Positions 33,121-41,858 of a DNA stretch of 64,000 nt are shown piece by piece; within the stretch, counting starts at the first letter, position 1, and each line of letters opens with the position of its first letter. The notes beneath the pieces are model-generated. The model saw only the letters and a program-made list of their open reading frames with translations. It made no database searches and had not been told where the DNA came from. Source of the stretch: Streptomyces cellulosae (GTDB lineage Bacteria > Actinomycetota > Actinomycetes > Streptomycetales > Streptomycetaceae); the NCBI RefSeq assembly GCF_000721105.1, contig NZ_JOEV01000002.1, positions 372,001-436,000 on the forward strand, in the 5' to 3' direction. The translations under genes were made by a program, and so were the position numbers.

Positions 33121-34044
33121 TCACGAGCCGGTCGAGGCCGCGTCCGGGTCGAGGTGAGTGCGGAACCACGACAGCGCGGCGCCGCTGGTTTCCTCGAAGT
33201 GCACCTTGTAGGCGTCGAAGTGCCCGCCGGGCACCAGGACCAGCTTCTTCGGGGACAGCGCTCGCTCGAAGGCGGCGATCTGGATGTCGGCCGGGATCAC
33301 CGTCTCGCCGGTCCCGACGATCATCATGAGCGGCTTGGGCGAGATCCGAGTGATCCATACGCCCGGCTCGTACAGCCGCGCGGCCCGGCTGGAGCGCGCC
33401 GTCACCGTGTTGTTCTCGCGGCCCGGCGGAACCAGGTCACGGTAGAACCGCACCGCGTCCGGGCTGGTGTACAGGGCGGGGTCGGCCGGATCGTCGCCGA
33501 TGGAGGTCTGGTATTTCAGTTCACCGCCGGCGGCCAGGGCGCGCTCGTCCTCGGCCTGGGCGAGCTCGAAGGCGGCGATGCGCTCCGGCGGGACCTTGCG
33601 CTGCCACTGCTCGAATCCGCTGATGGTGGGCACCTGCGACACCACGGCCTTGATCCGCACGTCGGTCGCGCCGAGCACGATCGCATGACCGCCCGCGAAG
33701 CTTGTACCCCACACTCCGATACGGTCCGCGTCGACCTCCGGCCGGGCCTCCAGGAAGCTGATCGCGCGGCGCCAGTCCGCGATCTGACGCCACGGGTCGA
33801 CGTCGTTGCGAGGCTCGCCGTCGCTGGCGCCGAACGTACGGTGATCGTGGATGAGCACAACGAACCCGGCGTCGGCGAACTTGCGCGCGTACGGGTCGAG
33901 GCCCATCTCGCGGTTGCCGCCGAATCCGTGGGCCATCGTGATCGCGGGGCGCGCACCCTCGGCGTCCGGCAGGTAGAGCCAGCCGCGCAGAGTCACGCCC
34001 CCGTCCGCCGTGAACTCCACGTCGATGCGTTCTGTCATGGTCAT
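33121..34044 (-). CDS. Alpha/beta hydrolase
   Basis: A 307-residue hydrolase of the dienelactone hydrolase / S15-related type. The oxyanion segment is MAHGFGGNREMG (about 38-49), the nucleophile Ser lies in GVWGTSFAGG (about 113), and the His in VPGGHFDAY near the C-terminus. It is similar to 4771-5676 in architecture. Its close relative is the broken gene at 23837-24240. The ATG at 34044 overlaps the stop of the upstream fusion gene by four bases (ATGA), so translation is coupled; a second ATG two codons on is also possible. Confidence 0.88.
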   Translation of the reverse strand: MTMTERIDVEFTADGGVTLRGWLYLPDAEGARPAITMAHGFGGNREMGLDPYARKFADAGFVVLIHDHRTFGASDGEPRNDVDPWRQIADWRRAISFLEARPEVDADRIGVWGTSFAGGHAIVLGATDVRIKAVVSQVPTISGFEQWQRKVPPERIAAFELAQAEDERALAAGGELKYQTSIGDDPADPALYTSPDAVRFYRDLVPPGRENNTVTARSSRAARLYEPGVWITRISPKPLMMIVGTGETVIPADIQIAAFERALSPKKLVLVPGGHFDAYKVHFEETSGAALSWFRTHLDPDAASTGS

Positions 34045-35216
34045 TCGCCTTCCGTGAAGTTGAAGTACTCGGCGGGGATGAGGCCGGCCGCGGTCAGGGC
34101 CGCCCCGACCTTCGCGTTGATCTGCACCACGGCGCCGAGGGGGCGGTGGTGAATGGCGATCTCGGTGATGAGCCCCTCGTCATCACGCGTGAGGATCGTG
34201 ATCCCCTTCATCTCGAAGCCGCCGAACGCGGCGGCCTCCCACTCCAGATACGTCCGCGGGCCGTCCTGCACCTTCCGGACGAACTCGAGCCGTTCGTACA
34301 CGGAGCTCACCCCGGCCATGAGGGCCTCGACATGCTCCTTGCGCTCCAGTGGCTTGGCGAGCGCGCTCGCCTCCATCCGCACGTTCGGCGAGAGCGCCGC
34401 CGCGAAGGAGTCCTGGGTGCGCTGCTCGAACGCGGCCGTCCAGGCCTTGGCCGGGCGGCCGTCGGAGGAGTCGGACGCGGTCGCCTCGACGACCGTGCCG
34501 ATGACGGCGGCGACCGCCGCCGGGTTCTCGGCGTGCGCCCAGTGACCCGCGCCGGAGATCGTCTGCGAGGTGACGCCGGGGAAGCGGGGCGCGACATACG
34601 CGGAAACGATCTCTTCCGTGACGAAGGGGTCGTTCTCGCCGCGCAGGACGGTGACGCTCCCGTCGTACTTGCTGGGCTGCTGTCCGTCCGGGTGGCCGTT
34701 GTTCCATGCGGTTGCCGTGTCGGAGATCGTCGACGGGTCGACGTGCAGCGCCAGTTGGGCGAGCCGGTCACTTTCCTCGGCCGGGAACGCGGTGGCGAGC
34801 GCGCCGCGGAAGGCGCGCTGCGCGTCGAGTCCGAGATCCGGTGCCTGGAAGGGGGCGATCCGCTCCGGCGGCAGGTGAGTGCCCGCGAGCGGGATCGGGT
34901 TGATCAGGACGAGCGAGCGCACCTGATCGGCCAGGCGGGCGGCGACGAGCTCGGCGATCTGACTTCCCATGCTGTGACCGACGAGAACGACGGGGCCCTG
35001 AGTCGTGCGCACGACGCTCTCGAGGTCGTCGGCCCAGCGGGCGAGCGTGAACGGCCCGTGATCCGAGGCGCGCGCACCCATGCCGGCGAGCTCGAACGCG
35101 ATCGAGGGGATCGACCGCTCGTCGAGGACGGTGCGGACGCTGTTCCAGATGGCGCCGTCGTCCAGGTATCCGTGGACGAGCACCGCGGTCGGCGCCTTCG
35201 TCGCTGGGCTGTTCAT
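34041..35216 (-). CDS. Alpha/beta hydrolase fused to a SnoaL/NTF2-like domain
   Basis: A 391-residue two-domain protein. Residues 1-255 are an alpha/beta hydrolase with VLVHGYLDDGAIW (oxyanion), the nucleophile elbow VGHSMGSQ, an acid in LRGENDPFV and His in SGAGHWAHAENP. From about 280 a SnoaL-like domain follows: WTAAFEQRTQDSFAAALSPN, FVRKVQDGPRTYLEWEAAAF and EGLITEIAIHHRPLGAV. Separate NTF2-like and hydrolase genes adjoin at 4290-5676, supporting a working partnership. AAAGGAG lies eight bases before the ATG. First gene of a two-gene operon, divergent from the MBL gene at 35437. Confidence 0.88.
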   Translation of the reverse strand: MNSPATKAPTAVLVHGYLDDGAIWNSVRTVLDERSIPSIAFELAGMGARASDHGPFTLARWADDLESVVRTTQGPVVLVGHSMGSQIAELVAARLADQVRSLVLINPIPLAGTHLPPERIAPFQAPDLGLDAQRAFRGALATAFPAEESDRLAQLALHVDPSTISDTATAWNNGHPDGQQPSKYDGSVTVLRGENDPFVTEEIVSAYVAPRFPGVTSQTISGAGHWAHAENPAAVAAVIGTVVEATASDSSDGRPAKAWTAAFEQRTQDSFAAALSPNVRMEASALAKPLERKEHVEALMAGVSSVYERLEFVRKVQDGPRTYLEWEAAAFGGFEMKGITILTRDDEGLITEIAIHHRPLGAVVQINAKVGAALTAAGLIPAEYFNFTEGE

Positions 35217-35300
35217 CGCGTGTCTCCTTTGACGATCGCTCTCCTGCGGCGACGAACCGGAGCCAACGGCTCTCGAGATTCTTGGCCGACGCGAGCCCTA

Positions 35301-35331
35301 TGACGTAAGCATAGGGTCTATGCTTGCGTCA
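35301..35331. promoter_or_regulatory. 31-bp palindromic operator in a divergent promoter
   Basis: TGACGTAAGCATAG (35301-35314), three bases, then CTATGCTTGCGTCA (35318-35331) form 14-base arms with one mismatch. It lies between the fusion hydrolase (start 35216) and the MBL gene (start 35437) and could control both. A second, degenerate copy lies at 37308-37338. Confidence 0.8.
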
Positions 35332-35436
35332 ATGTCATCGCTCTGTGATCGACGGAACGAGGACCGGCCCTCCGGCTTCCTCAGCGTTCGGGCCGGAGCG
35401 CCAAGCGACCAACCCGAGAATCCGAGGAGTCCACCC

Positions 35437-36285
35437 ATGACGTCGAACGCCTTGACCTACGCCGTACACATCGCGGACGGCATGCCGACCACCAACGCCG
35501 ACGTGCCGCCCGACCAGGACGAGCGTGCTTGGTCGCCGACGTCGAGCATCCTCATCTCGAACGGGGAAGAGGCGCTGCTGGTGGATCCGCTCTTCACGAT
35601 CGCGCAGTCGGAGAGCCTGCTGCAGTGGCTCGGCGAGCGTGACGCCCCGGTGACGAGCGTGTACGTGACGCACGGCCACGGGGACCACTGGTTCGGCCTC
35701 GGAGCCGTACTGCGGCAGTACCCCGGTGCGCGCGCCTTCGCGCTGCCCGAGGTCGTCGAGGACATGGCCTACCAGTCCTCGCCCGAGGTCCTCAAGGCGG
35801 TCTGGCACGCCTGGTTTCCCGAGCAGATCCCTGAGCGGCTCGTACTCGCCGAACCGCTCGAGGGCGAGGTCCTGACCGTGGGCGGGGCGGAGGTCCGCCC
35901 GGTCCGCCTGGGCCACACCGACAGCGACAACACCACCTGCCTGCACGTTCCCGACCTGGGCCTGGTCGTTGCAGGCGACGTGATCTACAACAACGTGCAC
36001 CTCATGCTCGCGGCATCGGACGCGGACGGACGAGCCGAGTGGCTGAGGGCTCTCGACACGGTCGAGGCGCTCGCGCCGACCGCGATCGTCGCGGGCCACA
36101 AGGATCAGACCGCCGATGACGATCCCCGCCACATCGAGGAGACCCGCCGCTACATCCTTGATTTCAACAGCGGGGTGCGTCGCACCGGCAGCACCCTCGA
36201 ACTCTACGAGTACATGCTGGAGCGTCACCCGTCCCGCATCAATCCCGGTGCGCTGTGGGGCTCCTGCCGGGCGGCGAAAGGCTGA
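35437..36285 (+). CDS. Metallo-beta-lactamase-fold hydrolase, second copy
   Basis: A 282-residue binuclear metal hydrolase. THGHGDHWFG lies at about 78-87, LGHTDSDNTT, GDVIYNNVH and IVAGHK follow. These and the whole layout match the gene at 6593-7477, so they are paralogues. The ATG at 35437 is chosen for GAGGAG seven bases upstream; a longer frame begins inside the operator at 35320. It is divergent from the hydrolase pair at 33121-35216 and probably belongs to the same pathway and control circuit. Confidence 0.9.
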   Translation: MTSNALTYAVHIADGMPTTNADVPPDQDERAWSPTSSILISNGEEALLVDPLFTIAQSESLLQWLGERDAPVTSVYVTHGHGDHWFGLGAVLRQYPGARAFALPEVVEDMAYQSSPEVLKAVWHAWFPEQIPERLVLAEPLEGEVLTVGGAEVRPVRLGHTDSDNTTCLHVPDLGLVVAGDVIYNNVHLMLAASDADGRAEWLRALDTVEALAPTAIVAGHKDQTADDDPRHIEETRRYILDFNSGVRRTGSTLELYEYMLERHPSRINPGALWGSCRAAKG

Positions 36286-36320
36286 GCAGGCGGCGCGCCG
36301 GTCGGTCGGCCTGCGGCGCG

Positions 36321-36920
36321 CTACGCGCGCGCGGCGGCCCGACGCTGCCGCGAGGCCCGCAGGTTCACGGCGTTACCGCAAATGCGCACGTCATGCCAGA
36401 CGCCGTTGTTGGGGTTCGTGCCGTCATAGAACGCAACCGAGCAGGCCCGGTTACGGCACATCTTCAAACGACGCCACGTACCCGTCAGTTGGGCGTTCGT
36501 GATCTCGTTGAGCACGGCCGCGACGACCCACGGGACGTCCTTGCCCCGCGGCGCCAGCGAGAACACACCATCGGCGTCGATCCGCACCTCGAGCGCGCCG
36601 CTCACCCCCTTCGGAGCGGACCGGACCGGCGCGTCGCGCACCGCACCCGACACCGTCATCTGCAGCGACGCGCGTAGCTGCTGAAGCCGCGCCAGCCCCG
36701 GTTCATCGACCTCGATCGCCGGCGCCTCCGCTCCGGTACGCCGACTCCACTCGTCCAGCGCGCCGGAGAGCCATGACGTCGCAGAATCCGGCGTCGAGAG
36801 CAGGTCCTCAAGCGCGGGCTTGCCGGCGGCGCGCGTGTTCAAGACCTCCTGGACGAGGATGAGCGGTCCGGTGGCGATGCGGTCGGTGTAGCGTTCGCTC
36901 GCGAGTTCAGACATAGGCAT
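36321..36920 (-). CDS. ABATE/CGNR zinc-finger regulator, second copy
   Basis: A 199-residue protein related to 24403-25014. It has the helical N-terminal domain (TGPLILVQEVLNTRAAG) and the C-terminal finger TWRRLKMCRNRACSVAFYDG with NNGVWHDVRICGNAVNLRAS, in which CGNR is CGNA. It starts at 36920 or at a second ATG at 36914; no good ribosome binding site is seen, so a leaderless transcript is possible. It is convergent with the MBL gene at 35437 and is the nearest regulator to the operator at 35301-35331. Confidence 0.85.
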   Translation of the reverse strand: MPMSELASERYTDRIATGPLILVQEVLNTRAAGKPALEDLLSTPDSATSWLSGALDEWSRRTGAEAPAIEVDEPGLARLQQLRASLQMTVSGAVRDAPVRSAPKGVSGALEVRIDADGVFSLAPRGKDVPWVVAAVLNEITNAQLTGTWRRLKMCRNRACSVAFYDGTNPNNGVWHDVRICGNAVNLRASRQRRAAARA

Positions 36921-37425
36921 AGCTTATTAGCTCTAGTCTCTATTGGCGAGGAAAGCGGGATCGCCGCCGAAAGGACCCTAACGGCGGTGCGGTGCGTTCG
37001 ACGCACCGGCGAGTGCGCGGCATCGCTTGCCGCCGCCCCCCGCGGGTGCGGATTGGTGCGCAGAGCAGGTATGGAGCCCCTGTGAAGTGGGCCGGTCGGG
37101 CCGACGTCGACCACTGTCGCCACACCGTGGTCCGGCCTCCTCCGCGCGGTGACCGTAAGAACCGGCCCAGCCCAGGTGGTGGGCACCCCTGCCCGGGCCA
37201 TGCTCGGCCGTCTGCCCGGCGCTCGCCCGTGACCTTTCCGGAGGCTGGCCGAGGGGGTGCTGTACTTCGCGCTCATCGGGCCCGCCCGAGGTGTCCACGG
37301 CATGGTATGACATAAGCATAGAGGCCATGCTTGCGCCGGATGGTGTCGATTGTCGTGCACTGTCACACGCGGGCCGGCCCTGTGAAATGGAGAGGTCGCG
37401 CGATGCCCGAACGCGTGGAGGAACA
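36921..37425. other. Gap with an operator copy but no intact gene
   Basis: About 500 bases. The AT-rich start (36910-36945) should hold the promoter of the CGNR gene. The rest has open frames on both strands without recognisable domains, until the operator copy at 37308-37338 and the leader of the short truncated frame at 37426. Confidence 0.5.
37308..37338. promoter_or_regulatory. Degenerate second copy of the 35301 operator
   Basis: TGACATAAGCATAG, three bases, then CCATGCTTGCGCCG. It matches the operator at 35301-35331 in almost every position of both arms (one change in the left arm, three in the right). It lies about 90 bases before a good ribosome binding site and a 20-codon frame. Confidence 0.65.
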
Positions 37426-37488
37426 ATGATCGACAAGACCGTCGAGGACACCGCGGCCGCCGAACAATTCACCGCGCTACTGAACTGA
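37426..37488 (+). pseudogene. Truncated 20-codon gene start behind an operator copy
   Basis: GGAGG at 37417 precedes an ATG at 37426, which opens a frame of only 20 codons (MIDKTVEDTAAAEQFTALLN) before TGA. With the operator copy upstream this looks like the 5' end of a gene whose body has been deleted, or a tiny leader peptide. No database match can be judged from so short a peptide. Confidence 0.45.
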
Positions 37489-37546
37489 CCACTGAACTGT
37501 TTCGTGCGCAACTGAACTCTTCAGCGCCGTTCAACACCGGTTCCGG

Positions 37547-39343
37547 TTACTTCCTCTCCCGGCCCGGCAGGAACTCCTGCACCTTCGCCTTGAAGCCCTG
37601 CTTGACCACGGACCCGCGGTCCGCGTCGCCCCTGAGGATCGAGGCGGCCGTGGCCTCCATCTGCTCCCAGGTGGCGTGCGGGGGGATCGGCGGCACGGCA
37701 GGGTCGGTGAGGAACTCGATCACCGCGGGGCCGTCCGCCTCCAGGCCGGCCCGCCAGCCCGCCTCGACGTCCTCCGGCTTCTCCACGCGGATCCCGGTCA
37801 GCCCCAGGGAGCGGGCGAACGCCGCGTACTGCACGTCCGGCAGCTGCTGCGAGGGCAGGAAGGACGGGGAGCCCTCCATGGCACGCATCTCCCAGGTGAC
37901 CTGGTTGAGGTCGTGGTTGTTCCAGACGGCGACGATCAGTCGCGGGTCCTCCCACAGGTCGCGGTACTTCGCCGCCGTGATCAGCTCCGCCATCCCGTTC
38001 ATCTGCATCGCCCCGTCGCCGACCAGCGCGATCGCCGGCCGGTCCGGGTGGGCGAACTTCGCGCCGATCGCGTACGGCACACCGCAGCCCATCGTCGCGA
38101 GCGTCCCGGACAGCGAGCCGCGCATGCCCGGCCGCATCGTCAGGTGCCGCGCGTACCAGTTCGCCGTCGACCCCGAATCGGAGGAGACGATCGCGTCGGA
38201 CGGCAGCAGCGGATCGAGCGCGTGCGCCACGTACTCCGGGTTGATCGGGTCGGCCGACTGCTGGGACCGCCGCTCCATCACGTCGCGCCAGCGCGTGACG
38301 TTGTCGCACACCGTCCCGTACCAGTCGCGCTCACCCCGGTCGGCGTCCAGCATCGGGATCAGCCGCTGAAGCGTCGCCTTCGCGTCGCCGACGAGATTCA
38401 CCTCGTACGGGTAACGCATCCCGACCATGTGCGGGTCGATGTCGATCTGCACCCCGCGCGCCTTGCCGAACTCCGGCAGGAACTGGGTGTACGGGAACGA
38501 GGACCCGATGGTCAGCAGGGTGTCGCAGTCCCGCATCAGCTCGTACGACGGACGGGTGCCGAGCAGGCCGATCGAGCCGGTGACGTACGGGAGTTCGTCG
38601 CTCAGAACGTCCTTGCCGAGCAGCGCCTTGGCCACGCCCGCGCCGAGCATCTCGGCCACCCGCTCCACCTCGGTACGCGCGCCGGCCGCACCCTGCCCGA
38701 CCAGGATCGCGACCTTGTCGCCGGCGTTCAGGATCTCCGCGGCCCGGCGCAGGGAGTCCTCGGACGGAACCGCCGTCCAAGCGCTGCGGTCCAGGCTGGA
38801 GGGCACCATCTTGAACTCGTGCGTGGGCGCCGAGTAGTCCAGCTCCTGCACATCGCCGGGAATGATGACCGCGGTTGGACAGCGCCGCGCGTACGCGGTA
38901 CGGATCGCCCGGTCCAGCACGTTCGGCAGCTGCTCGGGGACCGTCACCGTCTCCACGAAGTCGGAGGCGACGTCCTTGTACAGCGTGTGCAGGTCGACTT
39001 CCTGCTGGTAGGAGCCGCCCATCGCGGTGCGGTGCGTCTGACCGACGATCGCCAGCACCGGCACATGGTCCAGTTTCGCGTCGTACAGCCCGTTCAGCAG
39101 GTGGATCGCGCCGGGCCCCGAGGTCGCCGTGCACACACCGAGACGGCCGCTGAACTTGGCGTAACCGACCGCCTGGAAGGCGGACATCTCCTCGTGCCGG
39201 GACTGGATGAAACGGGGTTGGTTGTCGGCACGTCCCCAGGCGGCGAGGAGGCCGTTGATGCCATCGCCGGGATAGCCGAAGACGTGCTCCACACCCCATT
39301 CGCGCAACCGCTGCAGGACGTGGTCGGAGACCTTGGCGCTCAT
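37547..39343 (-). CDS. poxB: Thiamine pyrophosphate enzyme, pyruvate oxidase/dehydrogenase (quinone) type
   Basis: A 598-residue ThDP enzyme of the acetolactate synthase/pyruvate oxidase superfamily. The catalytic Glu lies in QSRHEEMSAF (about residue 51), and the N-terminal domain has TSGPGAIHLLNGLYDAK. The middle FAD-type domain contains LLGKDVLSDELPYVTGSIGL. The ThDP motif starts at GDGAMQMNGMAELI and ends NNHDLN. Length and the final region fit PoxB, which converts pyruvate to acetate and passes electrons to quinone. GGGAGG precedes the ATG. Oxalyl-CoA or other 2-oxo acid decarboxylases are less likely alternatives. Divergent from the sigma factor gene. Confidence 0.8.
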   Translation of the reverse strand: MSAKVSDHVLQRLREWGVEHVFGYPGDGINGLLAAWGRADNQPRFIQSRHEEMSAFQAVGYAKFSGRLGVCTATSGPGAIHLLNGLYDAKLDHVPVLAIVGQTHRTAMGGSYQQEVDLHTLYKDVASDFVETVTVPEQLPNVLDRAIRTAYARRCPTAVIIPGDVQELDYSAPTHEFKMVPSSLDRSAWTAVPSEDSLRRAAEILNAGDKVAILVGQGAAGARTEVERVAEMLGAGVAKALLGKDVLSDELPYVTGSIGLLGTRPSYELMRDCDTLLTIGSSFPYTQFLPEFGKARGVQIDIDPHMVGMRYPYEVNLVGDAKATLQRLIPMLDADRGERDWYGTVCDNVTRWRDVMERRSQQSADPINPEYVAHALDPLLPSDAIVSSDSGSTANWYARHLTMRPGMRGSLSGTLATMGCGVPYAIGAKFAHPDRPAIALVGDGAMQMNGMAELITAAKYRDLWEDPRLIVAVWNNHDLNQVTWEMRAMEGSPSFLPSQQLPDVQYAAFARSLGLTGIRVEKPEDVEAGWRAGLEADGPAVIEFLTDPAVPPIPPHATWEQMEATAASILRGDADRGSVVKQGFKAKVQEFLPGRERK

Positions 39344-39585
39344 GTACGGACCTCCCGGACCTAGGTGACACAGGCAGCAGTCCTACGAGTCACCCCGCGC
39401 GCCCCCGGAAAACCTGCACGGTTTGCCGCCGGAGGTCGGGGGCAGGCGCACTCCAGTGCTTCGGACCGGAGGCACGTCCATGGGAGCGGCCCCTTTTCGC
39501 CGCCCGGACGCGCCTGCCCATGCCGCGGACGCGCTTCCACGGTGACCGCCCGTCCCAGAGCACAACCAAGAGAGTTGTGACGCAT

Positions 39586-40380
39586 ATGCCCACTCAAGTG
39601 AGCGCGAAGCACCACCCGCACGACGACGCCCCCGACACCGCGGAAGCCTTCCGCAGGCTCGCCGCGCTTCCCCCGGGAGAGGATCGCGACGCCCTGCGCG
39701 GCCGGATCGTCGAGGCCTGGCTGCCCATGGCCGACCGGCTCGCCGGACGGTTCCGCAACCGCGGCGAGAGTCCCGAGGACCTGCGCCAGGTCGCGGCCCT
39801 CGGCCTGGTCAAGGCCGTCGACCGCTATGACCCCGAGCGCGCCAACGCGTTCGAGAGCTACGCCGTGCCGACCATCACCGGCGAGATCAAGCGGCACTTC
39901 CGCGACCACATGTGGACCCTGCATGTGCCGCGCCGGGTCCAGGACCTGCGCAACCGCGTCCGCTTCGCCGGCCAGGAACTGTCCCAGACCATCTCCGGGC
40001 GCCGGCCCACGGTCGCGGAGATCGCCGAACACGCGGGCATGAGCGAGGAGGACGTCCTCGTCGGTCTGGAGGCCCTGGAGAGCTTCACCGCGCTGTCCCT
40101 GGACGCGGAGATGCCCGGCAGCGAGGACGGCTACTCGCTCGGCGACGCCCTCGGCGCACCCGATCCGGCGCTGGACACGGTGGTGGACCGGGAGTCCGTG
40201 CGGTCCCGGCTCGCGGCGCTGCCGGAGCGCGAGCGGGCGATTCTCTACATGCGGTTCTTCGGGGACATGACGCAGAGCCGGATCGCGGAGCAGCTCGGGA
40301 TCTCGCAGATGCATGTGTCCCGGCTGATCAGCCGATGCTGCGGGCGGGTGCGGGAGCAGGTGCTTCGGGACGCCGCGTAG
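39586..40380 (+). CDS. RNA polymerase sigma factor, SigB/F/G family
   Basis: A 264-residue alternative sigma factor of the stress/sporulation group. Region 2 covers WLPMADRLAGRFRNRGESPE followed by DLRQVAALGLVKAVDRYDP (about 45-85) and the YAVPTITGEIKRHFRDH segment. Region 3 includes RPTVAEIAEHAGMSEEDVL. Region 4 (LPERERAILYMRFFGDMTQS then QLGISQMHVSRLIS) binds the -35 element. In Streptomyces these are controlled by anti-sigma factors and RsbV/RsbU-type switches; none is adjacent. The ATG at 39586 is preceded by AGAGAG. A decayed RsbU-type phosphatase lies at 10128-11533 but is unlinked. Confidence 0.93.
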   Translation: MPTQVSAKHHPHDDAPDTAEAFRRLAALPPGEDRDALRGRIVEAWLPMADRLAGRFRNRGESPEDLRQVAALGLVKAVDRYDPERANAFESYAVPTITGEIKRHFRDHMWTLHVPRRVQDLRNRVRFAGQELSQTISGRRPTVAEIAEHAGMSEEDVLVGLEALESFTALSLDAEMPGSEDGYSLGDALGAPDPALDTVVDRESVRSRLAALPERERAILYMRFFGDMTQSRIAEQLGISQMHVSRLISRCCGRVREQVLRDAA

Positions 40381-40659
40381 CTCGTGCAGGGCGCGGGTTC
40401 GTTCTCCGGTGCCGTTCCGTCGGTGGCCGCGCGCGGTTGAGCCGTATCGGTACGCGCGGCGGCAGGTGACGTGCGGTACGCGCGCTGTACGGGGCGGACG
40501 GGTGCGGGTGCCCGCGGCCGCCGGCCGGTGGCGTGTCACCCGGTCGGCCGTCGGTGTCCCGCGAATGGTGTCCGGCCGCGCGCGGCGCGGCGGTGGGCGG
40601 GCTGTGATGGCTGCGGGGCACGACCCCGTGTCCCGCAGTCGGCCGAAGGAGTCCACCCC

Positions 40660-41619
40660 ATGCGCCGCAGCGCACGTGCCTTGTCCGCCGCCGTCCTGGC
40701 CGGTGCCGCTCTCGGCCTCGCCGGGCCGGCCGTCTCCGCGGAACCGACCGCCGAGACGGAGCCGGTCGTGGAGGTCAGCCCGAGCGCCGCGTCCCCGGGC
40801 GACAGCGTCACCGTCTCCGTCTCCTGCGATCCGAGCGGCGGTGCCCCGCCCGAGTCGATCACCGCCACCTCGCAGGCCTTCGACCCGGGCAGCGCCCAGC
40901 TGAGTCTGGTCCCCGGCAATGACGCGGCCGCGAGCCCCTCCTACAGCGGCACCGCCCATATCGCCGCGACCGCCGAGACCTCCGGGACCTCCGGGACCTC
41001 CGCGGCCACCGGGACCTCCGCGACCTCCGAGGACGGCGAGAACGGCGAGAACGGCGTCGGCGGCGAGAACGACGTGGGTGGCCAGGCCGGCGAGGACGCC
41101 GTGGACAGCGGAGCCGGTGTGGGCGGCGAATCCGGCGTGGACGCCGAAGACGCCTCCGGGCAGGACTCCGCCTGGACCGTGGACGGGAGCTGTCCGCCGG
41201 CGTCCGGCGGGCAGGGCAAGCCGTGGAGCGGCACGTTCACGGTGAACCCGGGGAGCGCCGAGCCCTGCGCCGAGTCGTACGGCGGCTCCTGTGCCACCAC
41301 TCAGTCCTGCACGGAGTCGTACGGCGGCTCCTGCGCCACCACGCAGCCCTGCACCGAGTCGCACGGCGGCTCCTGTGCCACCACTCAGCCCTGCACCGAG
41401 TCGCACGGCGGCTCCTGTGCCACCACTCAGCCCTGCACCGAGTCGTCGCACGGCGACTCCTGTCAGGGCGCGGGCGTCCAGCATGGGGTCCGTGCCGGCG
41501 TGGGGGGTGCCTTCAGCGACTCCGTGCCCGCCCTGGTCGCCGGTGGCCTGCTGATCGCGGGCGCGCTCGGTGCGGCCCTCCACCGCGTGCGCCACAAGGA
41601 GCCCGCCGCACACGACTGA
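40660..41619 (+). CDS. Secreted, membrane-anchored Cys-rich repeat protein
   Basis: A 319-residue exported protein of unknown function. A signal peptide (RRSARALSAAVLAGAALGLA, cleavage near VSAEP) is followed by an Ig-like strand region (VEVSPSAASPGDSVTVSVSC). A Thr/Ser/Gly-rich linker with Glu-Asn-Gly repeats comes next, then a tandem 14-residue repeat with two cysteines per unit (CTESHGGSCATTQP type) from about residue 202 to 268. A C-terminal membrane segment (LVAGGLLIAGALGAALHRVR) and a basic tail anchor it. GAAGGAG precedes the ATG at 40660. No LPXTG sortase motif is present. Confidence 0.85.
   Translation: MRRSARALSAAVLAGAALGLAGPAVSAEPTAETEPVVEVSPSAASPGDSVTVSVSCDPSGGAPPESITATSQAFDPGSAQLSLVPGNDAAASPSYSGTAHIAATAETSGTSGTSAATGTSATSEDGENGENGVGGENDVGGQAGEDAVDSGAGVGGESGVDAEDASGQDSAWTVDGSCPPASGGQGKPWSGTFTVNPGSAEPCAESYGGSCATTQSCTESYGGSCATTQPCTESHGGSCATTQPCTESHGGSCATTQPCTESSHGDSCQGAGVQHGVRAGVGGAFSDSVPALVAGGLLIAGALGAALHRVRHKEPAAHD
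41263..41463 (+). repeat. 42-bp tandem coding repeat, four units and a partial fifth
   Basis: Units run 41263-41304, 41305-41346, 41347-41388, 41389-41430, with a partial, slightly diverged unit at 41431-41463. Each encodes 14 residues of the form P/S-C-T-E-S-Y/H-G-G-S-C-A-T-T-Q. Units 3 and 4 are identical or nearly so, pointing to recent slippage or recombination. Copy number is likely to vary between strains. Confidence 0.9.
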
Positions 41620-41858
41620 CCCCGACCGACGCCGCCCCTGTCCGTACCGGGCGCCCCATCGCGCCCCGACCGCCCCACGTGTGATCCGCGCAACCCGCGT
41701 CGGCGCTCATGGCATCCCGCCTCGCTGGGTACTCAGAGGCCGAGGGAACGACCGCACCGCAGGAGCCGTCGGGGGCACCACCACCGCCGGCCGCCGGATG
41801 AGAAGAGCAGCGCCACAGGCCCGCACGGCCCCGCACGGGCCCGCACACGGAGGTACGG

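Noticed and set aside
40975..41050. Thr-Ser and Glu-Asn-Gly short repeats considered as a CRISPR-like or regulatory repeat
   Set aside because: They are in-frame low-complexity codons of the surface protein linker, without spacers.
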